NCBI RefSeq assembly: GCF_021234875.1
Contig: NZ_JAJQVM010000007.1
Coordinates: forward strand, 62,001 to 126,000
Origin: Marinibactrum halimedae
GTDB taxonomy: Bacteria; Pseudomonadota; Gammaproteobacteria; Pseudomonadales; Cellvibrionaceae
Direction: 5' to 3'
DNA length: 64,000 nucleotides
Shown: positions 18,213 through 26,834 of the stretch, in pieces
How the letters are laid out: the number at the start of each line of letters is the position of its first letter
Position numbering within the stretch: the first letter of the stretch is position 1
Made by a program: the position numbers and the translations under genes
Notes under the pieces: model-generated
Databases searched by the model: none
Seen by the model: only the letters and a program-made list of their open reading frames with translations
Told to the model about the DNA's origin: nothing

Positions 18213-18216
18213 TCGT

Positions 18217-19896
18217 TTAGGGGCAAGCGGTTTTAACACTCGGCCCCACAATGACGTCTTGGCCTGCGAAATTATTGGGCACGAGCACGGTATCGCGCGC
18301 AAATGTTTTGAGGTTAGGGTAATCCAGAGAGTAGTGTAAACCCCGACTTTCTTTTCGCTCTAGGGCTGAGCGAATAATCAATTGCGCCACCATGGCTAAA
18401 TTTCGTAATTCAATTAAATCGTTTCCGACTTTGTAGTTACTGTAATAGTCGTGAATTTCCCGTTGCAGTAATTCGACACGGTGGTTCGCTCGTTCTAAAC
18501 GTTTGCGGGTGCGCACAATGCCCACGTAGTCCCACATAAAGCGTCGTAGCTCATCCCAGTTGTGGGAGATCACCACGTCTTCGTCGGAGTCGGTGACTCG
18601 GCTTTCATCCCATTCTGGTTGGTAGTGGGGTTTGTCGATGTCTTCGATAATGCGGGAAATTTCATCGGCAGCAGAGCGTGCGTAAACGATGCATTCGAGT
18701 AGGGAGTTGCTGGCCATGCGATTGGCACCGTGCAAGCCGGTGAACGAGGTTTCGCCAATGGCGAATAGGTGTTTTAGGTCGGTGCGGCCATTGTGGTCGA
18801 CCATGACACCGCCACAGGTGTAGTGCGCCGCAGGCACGACAGGAATGGGTTCTTGCGTGATGTCGATTCCAAACTTCGCACATTGCGCCTTCACAGTGGG
18901 GAAGTGGTCTTCGATGAACTCAGCGGATTTATGGCTGATGTCTAAATACACGCAATCGCACCCCAGCCGTTTCATTTCATGGTCGATGGCACGAGCGACA
19001 ATGTCGCGGGGGGCGAGCTCTTTGCGTTCGTCAAAATGCGTCATAAAGCGCTCGCCGCTGGGCAGCTTCAGGTGTGCTCCTTCGCCACGAAGCGCTTCGG
19101 TGATCAGGAACGATTTGGCGCTGGGGTGGTAAAGGCAGGTGGGGTGGAATTGGTTAAATTCCATGTTGGCGACTCGACATCCGGCACGCCAGGCCATGGC
19201 AATGCCATCACCGCTGGCTCCGTCGGGGTTGCTGGTGTAAAGGTAGGCTTTACTGCTGCCGCCGGTGGCGAGAATAACGACTTTGGCTTGCCACAAGTTA
19301 ACCGTATCGGTATCGATATCGTAAATGTACGCGCCTGTGCAACGGATTTTTCGGTATTGGGCATCCGCTTGTGTGACTAAATCAACGGCAACGTGGTTGC
19401 TGTGCAATTCGATATTATCGCGTTGGGTGGCGCGCTCGACTAATGTGGAGTGCACGGCCCGGCCAGTGGCATCGGCACTGTGAATAATTCGCCGGTGACT
19501 GTGGCCGCCTTCTTTGGTCAGGTGATAATCGTTTGATGAATTTTTGTCTGACTCTGATTCATTGCCTTGGGTGTCATGAGCGTTCTTGGTAAAGCTGACG
19601 CCTTGGTCGATGAGCCATTCGATGGCGCTTTTGCTGTTCTCTACCGTAAACCGCACAGCATCTTCGTGGCACAGGCCCGCACCGGCTTTGAGGGTATCTG
19701 CTACGTGCATGTCGACGGAATCGCTGTTGTCCAATACCGCTGCAATACCGCCCTGAGCCCAGAACGTGGAACCGTCTTTCAGCTCGCCTTTACTTACCAT
19801 GGCGATGGATAAATGCTCAGGCAAATGCAGCGCGGCGGTTAATCCTGCGGCACCAGAGCCAATAATAAGGACATCGTGATAAAACGTATTGGTCAT
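18217..19896 (-). CDS. nadB: L-aspartate oxidase
   Basis: 559-residue flavoenzyme that oxidises L-aspartate to iminoaspartate, the first step of de novo NAD synthesis. The FAD dinucleotide-binding start is [12 protein letters not shown] (residues 9-20). The active-site loop WAQGGIAAV, the [14 protein letters not shown] stretch, the substrate-binding [10 protein letters not shown] and the [15 protein letters not shown] signature are all present. A C-terminal helical domain completes the family length. An insertion rich in N, E, S and D lies near residue 110-125 ([13 protein letters not shown]). It is convergent with ygfX and divergent from rpoE. Confidence 0.96.
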   Translation of the reverse strand: MTNTFYHDVLIIGSGAAGLTAALHLPEHLSIAMVSKGELKDGSTFWAQGGIAAVLDNSDSVDMHVADTLKAGAGLCHEDAVRFTVENSKSAIEWLIDQGVSFTKNAHDTQGNESESDKNSSNDYHLTKEGGHSHRRIIHSADATGRAVHSTLVERATQRDNIELHSNHVAVDLVTQADAQYRKIRCTGAYIYDIDTDTVNLWQAKVVILATGGSSKAYLYTSNPDGASGDGIAMAWRAGCRVANMEFNQFHPTCLYHPSAKSFLITEALRGEGAHLKLPSGERFMTHFDERKELAPRDIVARAIDHEMKRLGCDCVYLDISHKSAEFIEDHFPTVKAQCAKFGIDITQEPIPVVPAAHYTCGGVMVDHNGRTDLKHLFAIGETSFTGLHGANRMASNSLLECIVYARSAADEISRIIEDIDKPHYQPEWDESRVTDSDEDVVISHNWDELRRFMWDYVGIVRTRKRLERANHRVELLQREIHDYYSNYKVGNDLIELRNLAMVAQLIIRSALERKESRGLHYSLDYPNLKTFARDTVLVPNNFAGQDVIVGPSVKTACP

Positions 19897-20263
19897 AATG
19901 TTTACTTTCGAACAGACAAAGATTCAAACATCACACAGAGCTTGTTTGAGCGCAAAGTACCCCAAATATTCCGTGTGCAGGTCGTGTTTTCGATGATGGT
20001 CGATGCGTCATCGGTGCCGGATTTACGCACGCGATGTTTATAAAGTCCATTTCTAGCACAGAATCGAGGCGCGCTAGTATATACATCTGTTGGTAAATGA
20101 GTAACATTTTGACCTTAGGGGCTAAAAAAACGTCCAAAATACAAAAACTTATCTCGGGTTTTGAACTTCTCTTCTAGAGTTGAGTCTAGTGAGCTTGCAA
20201 GCAATGGCGTCGAATACCATTGCAAGGCATGAGTTCTGCCAAGTGGCTATATGGGAGTAATGA
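19897..20263. other. nadB-rpoE divergent intergenic region
   Basis: This 367-bp region carries the starts of nadB (leftward) and rpoE (rightward). Apart from the sigma-E-type promoter described separately I see no RNA gene or ORF of note. The short open frames here show no protein-like composition. A nadB promoter must lie in its left half but was not resolved. Confidence 0.6.
20163..20189 (+). promoter_or_regulatory. Sigma-E-type promoter of rpoE
   Basis: GAACTT (20163-20168) and TCTAG (20185-20189), separated by 16 bp, match the extracytoplasmic sigma-E consensus (GAACTT, 16-17 bp, TCTNA) except for the last base of the -10. The start codon is about 75 bp downstream. Autoregulation of rpoE by its own product is established in E. 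coli and Pseudomonas, so this is the expected autoregulatory promoter. Confidence 0.7.
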
Positions 20264-20851
20264 ATGACAGCGCAAGCGGCGCCTGAATCAGATCAGCAGT
20301 TGGTCGAACGGGTACAAAAAGGGGACAAGCGCGCCTTTGATTTGTTGGTGCTGAAGTACCAACACAAAATCATTGCCATTGTTGGGCGCTATATTAAAGA
20401 CAATGCAGAAGTGTATGACGTGACTCAAGAGGCGTTCGTGAAAGCCTATCGTGCGTTAGGTAACTTTCGCGGAGAAAGTGCGTTTTACACCTGGCTGTAT
20501 CGAATTGCGATTAATACGGCAAAAAATCATTTGGTCTCTCGTGGGAGACGCCCTCCTGCGTTTGATGTGGATGTGGACGAAGCAGACTATTATGACGGTA
20601 GTGAACCTTTGCGTGATATTGAGTCGCCAGAGGGCAGCATGATGCGTGATCAACTGCACGATGTGGTTAAGAAGACCATCACAGCGTTGCCAGAGGACTT
20701 GCGTACGGCGTTAACCTTACGAGAAATGGAAGGTCTGAGTTACGAAGACATTGCTGAAGTGATGGAATGCCCTGTCGGTACTGTGCGTTCACGAATATTT
20801 CGAGCCCGTGAGAGTATTGATAAAGCCATTCGACCTTTACTAGATGGTTAA
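20264..20851 (+). CDS. rpoE: RNA polymerase sigma-E factor (RpoE/AlgU)
   Basis: 195-residue ECF sigma factor. Sigma region 2 is seen from LVERVQKGDKRAFDLLVLKY through the -10 recognition helix VTQEAFVKAYRAL and the FRGESAFYTWLYRIA segment. Region 4 ends in LSYEDIAEVMECPVGTVRSR, the -35 recognition helix. It directs the envelope-stress regulon and is held inactive by RseA/RseB. The order rpoE, rseA, rseB, rseC, mucD follows downstream, although rseA begins 455 bp later, which is unusually far. A sigma-E-type promoter lies upstream. Confidence 0.97.
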   Translation: MTAQAAPESDQQLVERVQKGDKRAFDLLVLKYQHKIIAIVGRYIKDNAEVYDVTQEAFVKAYRALGNFRGESAFYTWLYRIAINTAKNHLVSRGRRPPAFDVDVDEADYYDGSEPLRDIESPEGSMMRDQLHDVVKKTITALPEDLRTALTLREMEGLSYEDIAEVMECPVGTVRSRIFRARESIDKAIRPLLDG

Positions 20852-21306
20852 CTGTAGGTAAATGACTAATTGTAGGTAGACGGTTAATTGCAGGTTGATT
20901 TATTGAATGTTCAATGCGGTGGTGATTGGTCGTCGATAAAGCATTAAATTTTATAAAAAAATATCGATTGAACGAACCATTTGGAAATTTCTCGGTCAAT
21001 AAGAGCGTAACCTATTCAGATTCTGTTAATGAATTAAAAGAAGGTCTGAAACCAGCCTTGAGGCTTGGTGTTGTGAGTCAGTTTTAAACGCTTTACTCAC
21101 TGTTTGCGTTGGTCATTTGTGTTCGTCGATTTTTTAGGGTTATTGCCTTAACGTCAGCACGATATTTAGACAAGTGATATTTAGATAAACCGTATTTAGA
21201 AAAGCAGTATTTAGATAAATAGTATTTAGATAAACCGTTAAGATAAAACAATTCAGGTAAACAACGATGTCGGTTGGACCGGCGAAGCATTGAGGTAACA
21301 AAGCGT
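20852..21306. repeat. rpoE-rseA spacer with two tandem-repeat arrays
   Basis: This 455-bp gap contains about three imperfect 17-bp units (TTAAYTGYAGGTARA type) from 20856 to about 20900. It also holds six 13-16 bp units with consensus GTATTTAGATAAACC from 21161 to about 21250 (starts at 21161, 21176, 21192, 21207, 21222 and 21237). No gene is supported: the open frames across the second array translate to YLNT or SKY repeats. The second array ends about 55 bp before the rseA start. Confidence 0.75.
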
Positions 21307-22044
21307 ATGGCACAGCCCAATGGCAAAGAAACAATGGCCGAATCTTTATCGGCCTTGATGGATGGAGAAACCTCTGAGTTTGAGCTGAGGCGAGTACTGT
21401 CTTCGCTTGACGATACCCCCGACTTGAAGCGCTCTTGGTCTCGTTATCATCTCGCTCGCGGGGCTATGAAGCGTGAGTTACCACTGGATATTACCGTCGA
21501 TTTATCGGCCGCCATTGCCGATTCTATTGCGGATGAGCCAGCGCATACCGTAGTACTTGATAGCACTGTGGACAGCTCTACTGCGAATAGCACTCCTGCT
21601 ACATCAGAAAAGTCAGTGAAGTGGTTGGGGGGCTTGGGTAAAATGGCGGTTGCTGCGTCCGTTGCCATGGTGACTGTATTGGTAGCGCAACAGGTTGTGA
21701 ATGATGCGCAACAAACCCCATCCGTTGATAAAGACATTGTGGCCGATGCCACGCCTGTGACGCCTACGGTCAATGAGCCGGTAACAGCGCCGGTCAGCTT
21801 GCCAATTGGCTATGGTACGGATTCCATTGCAGCACGCACAGTGAGTGCGGGGGCAGGGAATAACGCCGTACGAAGAACGTCTAGCTCACCATTGGTGTTT
21901 GTACCCAGAACGGAAGCCAAGGTATCTCACCCAGGGCTAGAAGAGTATCTGAATCAAATTATGGTTGAACATGCCCAAACGGGCATTGCGGCACCCGGTT
22001 CATTACCGTTTAATCGTGTACCGAGGGTAGAGGCAAAACCGTAA
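21307..22044 (+). CDS. rseA: Anti-sigma-E factor RseA (MucA-like)
   Basis: 245 residues from the ATG at 21307, which has AGGTAAC upstream; the frame opens at 21274, and an ATG at 21334 is another option. The N-terminal cytoplasmic domain has the RseA sigma-binding signature ESLSALMDGETSEFELRRVL, then WSRYHLARGAM. A single transmembrane helix lies near residues 113-130 (MAVAASVAMVTVLVA). A periplasmic tail follows, ending in a segment (HPGLEEYLNQIMVEHAQTG) typical of RseA/MucA homologues that meet RseB. It sequesters RpoE at the inner membrane until cleaved by DegS/RseP-type proteases. Confidence 0.92.
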   Translation: MAQPNGKETMAESLSALMDGETSEFELRRVLSSLDDTPDLKRSWSRYHLARGAMKRELPLDITVDLSAAIADSIADEPAHTVVLDSTVDSSTANSTPATSEKSVKWLGGLGKMAVAASVAMVTVLVAQQVVNDAQQTPSVDKDIVADATPVTPTVNEPVTAPVSLPIGYGTDSIAARTVSAGAGNNAVRRTSSSPLVFVPRTEAKVSHPGLEEYLNQIMVEHAQTGIAAPGSLPFNRVPRVEAKP

Positions 22045-22170
22045 TGAGGAATGCGCCATTAGCCGTTTTGTAAGCCATATGGTTGAGCGGCTGGGTTGAT
22101 TTCGTTTATCTTAACATTCTGTTTATCGTCGGTTTTTTATCGTGAGTCTTTACTGTTGCGTTATTGAAAA

Positions 22171-22196
22171 AGAAAGGGGGCATTAGCCCCCTTTCT
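22171..22196. terminator. Strong hairpin between rseA and rseB
   Basis: An 11-bp perfect stem (AGAAAGGGGGC, ATTA loop, complementary arm) lies in the 207-bp gap between rseA and rseB. The downstream arm ends in CTTTCTTACG, so there is no long T run. It could be an attenuator that lowers rseB-rseC-mucD expression relative to rseA, a partial terminator, or an mRNA-stability hairpin. Confidence 0.6.
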
Positions 22197-22251
22197 TACG
22201 TATGTGTGATGCGAAATTTGCCCAGCTTGCCGAGGAAAGTTCATTCAAAAT

Positions 22252-23214
22252 ATGAAAATTATGTCGAGTCATTTTGTTTTTCGTACCCCAATCAGTTTTG
22301 GAATGGGGGTGTTATTGTGTTTGATGTGCGCCATGTCTGCTACGGCTCAAAATGGGTTGAACCCTTCTGTCTCCCCCGTATTGATCGAAATGCTGTCCCA
22401 TGCAGAGCAATCTTTAAAACAGCTCAGTTATGACGGCACATACACTTATGAATACGCAGGAAATTTGGACACGCTATCCGTGTCCCATCGCGTGGATGGC
22501 GATCGGCAATCGAACCAAATTACCCATTTAAATGGATTTGCAGATTCGGTGCGTTACGATTCCGCTCGCCACGTTTGCCAAAGTGATCCACAGCAATTTG
22601 CGGTAACCGTAGGCCCGCATTTGGCGCAATATTATCAGTTTCAAATCGTGGGAGAAGATCGTATTGCGGGCCGCAGCGTGGATATGTTGTTTGCTCAGCC
22701 TGCAGACGAATATCGTTATGGTTTTACTTTGGCGTTAGATCGGGACACACGTATGCCACTGATGTTTACGATGTTGGCGGGTAAGCGCATCTTGGAGCGT
22801 TTCCAGTTTGTGCATTTTGACCCAGTATCTGACCCATCAACGGCGGCGCCTATGCCATCGGATAACCAAGGCACCACTTTCTCGGTAAACGGAGGGTGTG
22901 CCGAAGTGGCGGAAAGTGCCCGTTGGCGGTTGGGGTGGTTACCACTAGGGTTCAGTTTAACCACCGCCAAGCTTAACCAAACGGCGGATATGTTGTCGTT
23001 CAGCGATGGCATCACCCGTTTCACAGTCTTTGTCAACCCTGCCCAAGGCGCGCATACTTTAGAGGGCGAAGGAAGAAAAGGCAGTACGTTGGTGTACTTG
23101 GATAAAGTCATTGCCAATGGTGGTTTGTATCAAATTTCTGTGGTGGGTGAAATTCCAGTAGAAACGGCAAAAAAAGTGGCTGCCTCGTTGATTCCTTTGT
23201 CGAATGTGAATTAA
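22252..23214 (+). CDS. rseB: Sigma-E regulatory protein RseB (MucB-like)
   Basis: 320 residues with an N-terminal signal peptide of about 31 residues (hydrophobic GMGVLLCLMCAMSATAQ). The mature protein has the MucB/RseB lipoprotein-carrier-like fold: MLSHAEQSLKQLSYDGTYTYEY at the start, the GEDRIAGRSV and LDRDTRMPLMF segments, and a C-terminal domain beginning WRLGWLPLGF with LSFSDGITRFTVFV. RseB sits in the periplasm, binds RseA and senses mislocalised lipopolysaccharide or lipoprotein. The start at 22252 has no strong ribosome-binding site; the next in-frame ATG at 22261 is possible. Confidence 0.93.
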   Translation: MKIMSSHFVFRTPISFGMGVLLCLMCAMSATAQNGLNPSVSPVLIEMLSHAEQSLKQLSYDGTYTYEYAGNLDTLSVSHRVDGDRQSNQITHLNGFADSVRYDSARHVCQSDPQQFAVTVGPHLAQYYQFQIVGEDRIAGRSVDMLFAQPADEYRYGFTLALDRDTRMPLMFTMLAGKRILERFQFVHFDPVSDPSTAAPMPSDNQGTTFSVNGGCAEVAESARWRLGWLPLGFSLTTAKLNQTADMLSFSDGITRFTVFVNPAQGAHTLEGEGRKGSTLVYLDKVIANGGLYQISVVGEIPVETAKKVAASLIPLSNVN

Positions 23215-23241
23215 TGAATCTGAGTGTAACGAAGTGTGGAT

Positions 23242-23751
23242 ATGAACAGCAGAGCCAATGATTGCGGCATAACGCAATCAGGAATGGTTAAAGAAAGGGG
23301 CAGAGTCGTGGCCATTGAAGCCGAAGCGCTTTGGGTTGAAACGCGTCAGCAATCTGCTTGTGATGGCTGTAATGCAAAGCAAGGGTGCGGTCAATCGTTA
23401 TTGTCTCGCCTTGGGAGTTCGCCAACACAATTAAAGGTGTTGTTGAATGGTCAATCGCCTGAGGACTTCAGGGAAGGCGACTGGGTGGAGATTGGCATTG
23501 CTGAAACGCTGATCGTGAAAGCGTCTTTGCTGGTGTATTGCGTTCCTCTTCTTACATTGTTGATAGGGGCTTTAGTGGCCAACAATGTGTGGGGAGGGGA
23601 GTTGGGTAGTATTATGGGTGCGTTAGTGGGGTTATTCATTGGAGGGTGGGTTGTGCGCTGGCATTCTGTTCAACATGAGCACAACCCAAGTGTGCAGCCG
23701 GTGGTGCTGTCTGAGGCAGCCGTAACGTTAAATTGGCAGCCTGAGTCATAG
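23242..23751 (+). CDS. rseC: RseC/MucC-family membrane protein
   Basis: About 169 residues from the ATG at 23242 (a GTG at 23236 is also in frame). The N-terminal cytoplasmic domain has the RseC cysteine cluster QSACDGCNAKQGCG, a possible metal or Fe-S site. Two transmembrane helices follow (LLVYCVPLLTLLIGALVA and IMGALVGLFIGGWVV). RseC positively modulates sigma-E signalling in E. coli and is linked to SoxR reduction (RsxC complex) in some species. It lies 27 bp after rseB in the same operon. Confidence 0.93.
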   Translation: MNSRANDCGITQSGMVKERGRVVAIEAEALWVETRQQSACDGCNAKQGCGQSLLSRLGSSPTQLKVLLNGQSPEDFREGDWVEIGIAETLIVKASLLVYCVPLLTLLIGALVANNVWGGELGSIMGALVGLFIGGWVVRWHSVQHEHNPSVQPVVLSEAAVTLNWQPES

Positions 23752-23758
23752 CTCTCTT

Positions 23759-23792
23759 AGGTATGACTAGACAATAGGTATGACTAGACAAG
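23759..23792. repeat. Tandem repeat, 2 x 17 bp
   Basis: Two units of AGGTATGACTAGACAAT/G (23759-23775 and 23776-23792) differ at one base and lie just after the rseC stop. The rest of the rseC-mucD gap (23752-24024) shows no gene. Confidence 0.8.
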
Positions 23793-24024
23793 CATAAGAC
23801 GCCGTTACCTAAAATGATCGACTATTGTTCAGTGTCGCTCTATTGAATGTGACAAATTCTTTAAGAAGTCTTACAAATTTTATTCTACGGTGGAATTTTT
23901 ATTCCCAGTCCCCAACTAAGACGTTGATTAAGTGCAGTGCTATTAAGAAAAATAGCGCTCATCCGTTTTTTTCGTCGATAACCAGAGTCGACGTTTTACG
24001 CCAGAATGTTAGAGGAGAGTGCCC

Positions 24025-25410
24025 ATGCTATGGCGACAAGTGCCGTTAGCGTTTGTATTAATGATTGGTGCGATGATAGTCCACGCACAACGCCTGCCCG
24101 ATTTTTCAGAATTGGTTGAAGAATCAAGCCCGGCAGTGGTGAAAATTACAACGGTTGCAAAGTCGGGCCGAGGAATTACCTTAAACCGACCAGATATGGA
24201 GCAGATTCCTGAAATTTTTCGATATTTCTTTGACCCTCGTAAAATCCCAGAGCGGGAACAACGTTCGATGGGCTCGGGGTTTATTTTGTCACATGATGGG
24301 TATGTGCTAACCAATAATCACGTTATTGATGGTGCTGATGAAATTACCGTACGCTTGCTCGACCGTCGGGAATTTGAAGCCACTTTAGTGGGGACGGACA
24401 AGCGATCGGATTTAGCGCTTCTTAAAATTGATGCAGAGCGCTTACCGCATTTGGATTTTGCCGATCCGGAAGAAATTCAAGTGGGTGAATGGGTGCTGGC
24501 GATTGGCTCTCCATTTGGTTTGGATTTTTCTGCCAGTGTTGGCATTGTGAGCGCCATTGGCCGCAGTATTCCCACCGAAGAAAACGAAAATTATGTCCCG
24601 TTTATTCAAACCGATGTGGCCATTAACCCCGGTAATTCAGGCGGCCCTTTATTTAATTTGAAGGGCGAAGTGGTCGGAATTAATTCCCAGATTTACACCC
24701 GTTCGGGGGGGTCCATAGGCTTGTCTTTTGCCATCCCTGCCAGTGTGGCCATTGATGTGGTGGAACAGTTAAAGTCTAAAGGCGTGGTAGAGCGTGGCTG
24801 GCTTGGCGTGATGATTCAAGAAGTAGACAAAGATTTGGCTCGCTCCTTTGGCCTGAGAAAACCTCAAGGCGCATTAGTGGCAAGGGTTGAGGCCGGAAGC
24901 CCTGCGGATAAGTCCGGTTTAAAAGTGGGCGATATTATTTTGTCGTTTGATGGAAAATCCATAAAACAATCTGGTGATCTTCCCCATGCGGTGGGGATGG
25001 TAACGCCGGGTGAAAAAGCCATTGCCGAGATTATTCGAGAAGGCGATCGTAAACGTGTTCCTGTTATGGTGGGGGCGTTAGGAGGTGGTGCGACTGTTGC
25101 TGGTTTATCCAATTCATCGAAATCGGTTGATTCATTACTGGGGGTGCAGGTGGAGTCATTGCCTGATGAGCTTAAACGTGAGTGGAATCTTGATACCGGA
25201 GTGTTGGTAAAAGCCATTGATCCCAACGGTGCGGCAGCGGGTGCTGGCTTACGTGTGGGGGATGTGATTACCCAAATCGGGTTTACCGCGATTCAAAACG
25301 TTGATGATTTTGGCTTAGTGGAGTCTCAGCTTGAACGAGAGGCATTATTGCCCATTCGTTTTATTCGACAAGGTCGTCCGGTCTTTCGAACCATTACCAC
25401 ACCAAAATAG
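24025..25410 (+). CDS. mucD: Periplasmic serine protease DegP/MucD
   Basis: 461 residues. The ATG at 24025 is chosen because AGAGGAG (24011-24017) sits at good spacing; the frame could also open at a GTG at 24019. A signal peptide of about 21 residues ends at VHA/QRL. The trypsin-like triad is H99 (TNNHVIDGA), D129 (RSDLALLKI) and S205 (NPGNSGGPLF). Two PDZ domains follow (about 255-350 and 365-460). It is a heat-shock protease/chaperone for misfolded envelope proteins. It is last in the rpoE operon, as in Pseudomonas. A perfect 14-bp palindrome (25405-25418) spans its stop codon. Confidence 0.95.
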   Translation: MLWRQVPLAFVLMIGAMIVHAQRLPDFSELVEESSPAVVKITTVAKSGRGITLNRPDMEQIPEIFRYFFDPRKIPEREQRSMGSGFILSHDGYVLTNNHVIDGADEITVRLLDRREFEATLVGTDKRSDLALLKIDAERLPHLDFADPEEIQVGEWVLAIGSPFGLDFSASVGIVSAIGRSIPTEENENYVPFIQTDVAINPGNSGGPLFNLKGEVVGINSQIYTRSGGSIGLSFAIPASVAIDVVEQLKSKGVVERGWLGVMIQEVDKDLARSFGLRKPQGALVARVEAGSPADKSGLKVGDIILSFDGKSIKQSGDLPHAVGMVTPGEKAIAEIIREGDRKRVPVMVGALGGGATVAGLSNSSKSVDSLLGVQVESLPDELKREWNLDTGVLVKAIDPNGAAAGAGLRVGDVITQIGFTAIQNVDDFGLVESQLEREALLPIRFIRQGRPVFRTITTPK

Positions 25411-25428
25411 ATCTATTTGATTCTTCCA

Positions 25429-25587
25429 TTACATTAGCGTGCCTCGGTTGTGAATGATTACTGAGGCACCGCCCAACGACTTAGCGATCACATGGTCTTG
25501 GGTCGCGTCACTGAGGTCCAATGTTTGACGACAGTAAAAACAACGACCGGCTTGCAAAAATAAACGGCGCTTTATGGTGTTCGACAT
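25429..25587 (-). pseudogene. HNH nuclease fragment
   Basis: About 52 residues from an ATG at 25587. The visible part, LQAGRCFYCRQTLDLSDATQ followed by DHVIAKSLGG, is the first half of an HNH domain with one zinc CxxC and the DH catalytic pair. The second half, which should carry the N/H residue and the second CxxC (NLVLACxxCN type), is missing: the frame ends in HNRGTLM. It is probably a remnant. It lies 31 bp beyond the stop of the unknown 397-residue gene on the same strand and may once have been part of that locus. Confidence 0.5.
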
Positions 25588-25618
25588 AGTGTTAAAGTTC
25601 GGTTGTTGGGATCTGCAA

Positions 25619-26812
25619 CTACCACTGTAAATGATCTTGGCCGGCGGTAGCTTTCCAGGCCTTAGGAATATTTCGTCCGTATCCGCCATATTTGATGACG
25701 AAATCTTTCAGTAACACCGCAGAAGCCACGCCAAGTCCAAGCATAATATCAGGGTTCGTCATCGGCGATTTTGCCATTTCATACAATGGCTCAAGGTATT
25801 GAGCCCCTGTGAAAGTGACGATGCCACTACCCGCTATTTTAACAACGGAAACCGAGATGTTATGACCAACTGCTCTCAACGCATCTTCATTTCGCCAATC
25901 ATACGCGTTAATACGCGTGCCGTGATACGTTAATCCTGAAGCGTTACAGAGTGCTTCCAATTCTTCTTCTCTCACTCCTTTGCCGCGCGGGTTGGAGAAG
26001 AAAACACGTTGTTTTTTCAAATTGCTTTCGAGGCTATTTCCATCCATAGGATGAGGTGAAGTTTTTTCTGCTTGTAAGCGCGGGTGTTTCGATAGTGCCT
26101 GCATGACGTTTGCAAAAGTTTCACAGGCATTACCTTGAATCAGCCAGTCTACGCTTTCGCCCTGAGCCGCAATGGTGATAATGGCATCGAGCACTAATTT
26201 AATGCTATTGGGCTTGTGAAATTCTCCATTTAACCAAGCTAACGTATAAAAGTTATCAGGGATGTCTGACATTTTATCTTGAATAGCATAGGCATTTTTG
26301 ATGTGCTCAATAAGCGTGCTTCCTGCGGATTCTTTATTTTCATATTTTCCACCAATGGCTATACGATGCGAGCCATGGAGACCATCCCATTTGTGAGAGA
26401 GCATTAATCTTGCTGTAGGGCTATCTTTGGTATTCCATTCAGGCTTCCCTTCTTCATTCATACTACAGATAACTTCGTAGATATTTGGGTTTTGTTGAAT
26501 ACTTTCTGGTTGGAATTGATCCCCAAATAAGATGCTTTCTATGTAGGTGTCACCGCCCCCATTGAAGCGATAAATTATTTGAACACCTGGTTTGGTGATG
26601 CTATGTATTTGGCTGTCTCTTTGCTCGGAGATGCCGCCAAGGTTATACACCATGCGAAAAATACTGGCTCGGTAAAAATTGGTTTGGTGGGTCGTTTGTA
26701 GCTCCTGCCATCGACTCAAGTGCTTTTTACTGACAAAAACATTACGAGAAACATTAATATCTCGACCTTTTTCTAATATGGTTGTGTATTCGGTAGGGTT
26801 TAGAGGTTTCAT
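25619..26812 (-). CDS. Unknown protein, large member of a duplicated gene pair (locus 1)
   Basis: 397 residues; the ATG at 26812 is preceded by AAGGA at 7-bp spacing. No signal peptide. By eye it shares blocks with the frameshifted gene at 46211: a G-I-S...Q-x-H / GGDTYIESILFG region near residue 60-110, a WLIQGNACETF block near 230 followed by a proline, and RVFFSNPRGKGVREEELEAL near 270. Both end in a hydrophobic segment (here about 325-385, MLGLGVASAVLL). I recognise no catalytic motif. It follows the 302-residue gene by 22 bp in the same orientation, so the two are an operon. The layout suggests an effector or toxin with a partner, but the function is unknown. Confidence 0.65.
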   Translation of the reverse strand: MKPLNPTEYTTILEKGRDINVSRNVFVSKKHLSRWQELQTTHQTNFYRASIFRMVYNLGGISEQRDSQIHSITKPGVQIIYRFNGGGDTYIESILFGDQFQPESIQQNPNIYEVICSMNEEGKPEWNTKDSPTARLMLSHKWDGLHGSHRIAIGGKYENKESAGSTLIEHIKNAYAIQDKMSDIPDNFYTLAWLNGEFHKPNSIKLVLDAIITIAAQGESVDWLIQGNACETFANVMQALSKHPRLQAEKTSPHPMDGNSLESNLKKQRVFFSNPRGKGVREEELEALCNASGLTYHGTRINAYDWRNEDALRAVGHNISVSVVKIAGSGIVTFTGAQYLEPLYEMAKSPMTNPDIMLGLGVASAVLLKDFVIKYGGYGRNIPKAWKATAGQDHLQW

Positions 26813-26834
26813 TAATTATCCTTAATTTCAGAGA

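Noticed and set aside
21161-21250. Possible CRISPR array
   Set aside because: The units are contiguous 15-16 bp repeats without spacers, and no cas genes are present.
21140-21334. Short minus-strand frame with a repeating Y-L-N-T pattern, at first taken for a repeat protein
   Set aside because: The pattern simply translates the 15-bp non-coding array upstream of rseA.
25405-25418. AAATAGATCTATTT palindrome across the mucD stop as a terminator
   Set aside because: It has no loop and only A/T-rich pairs at the ends, so it would not form a stable transcript hairpin.
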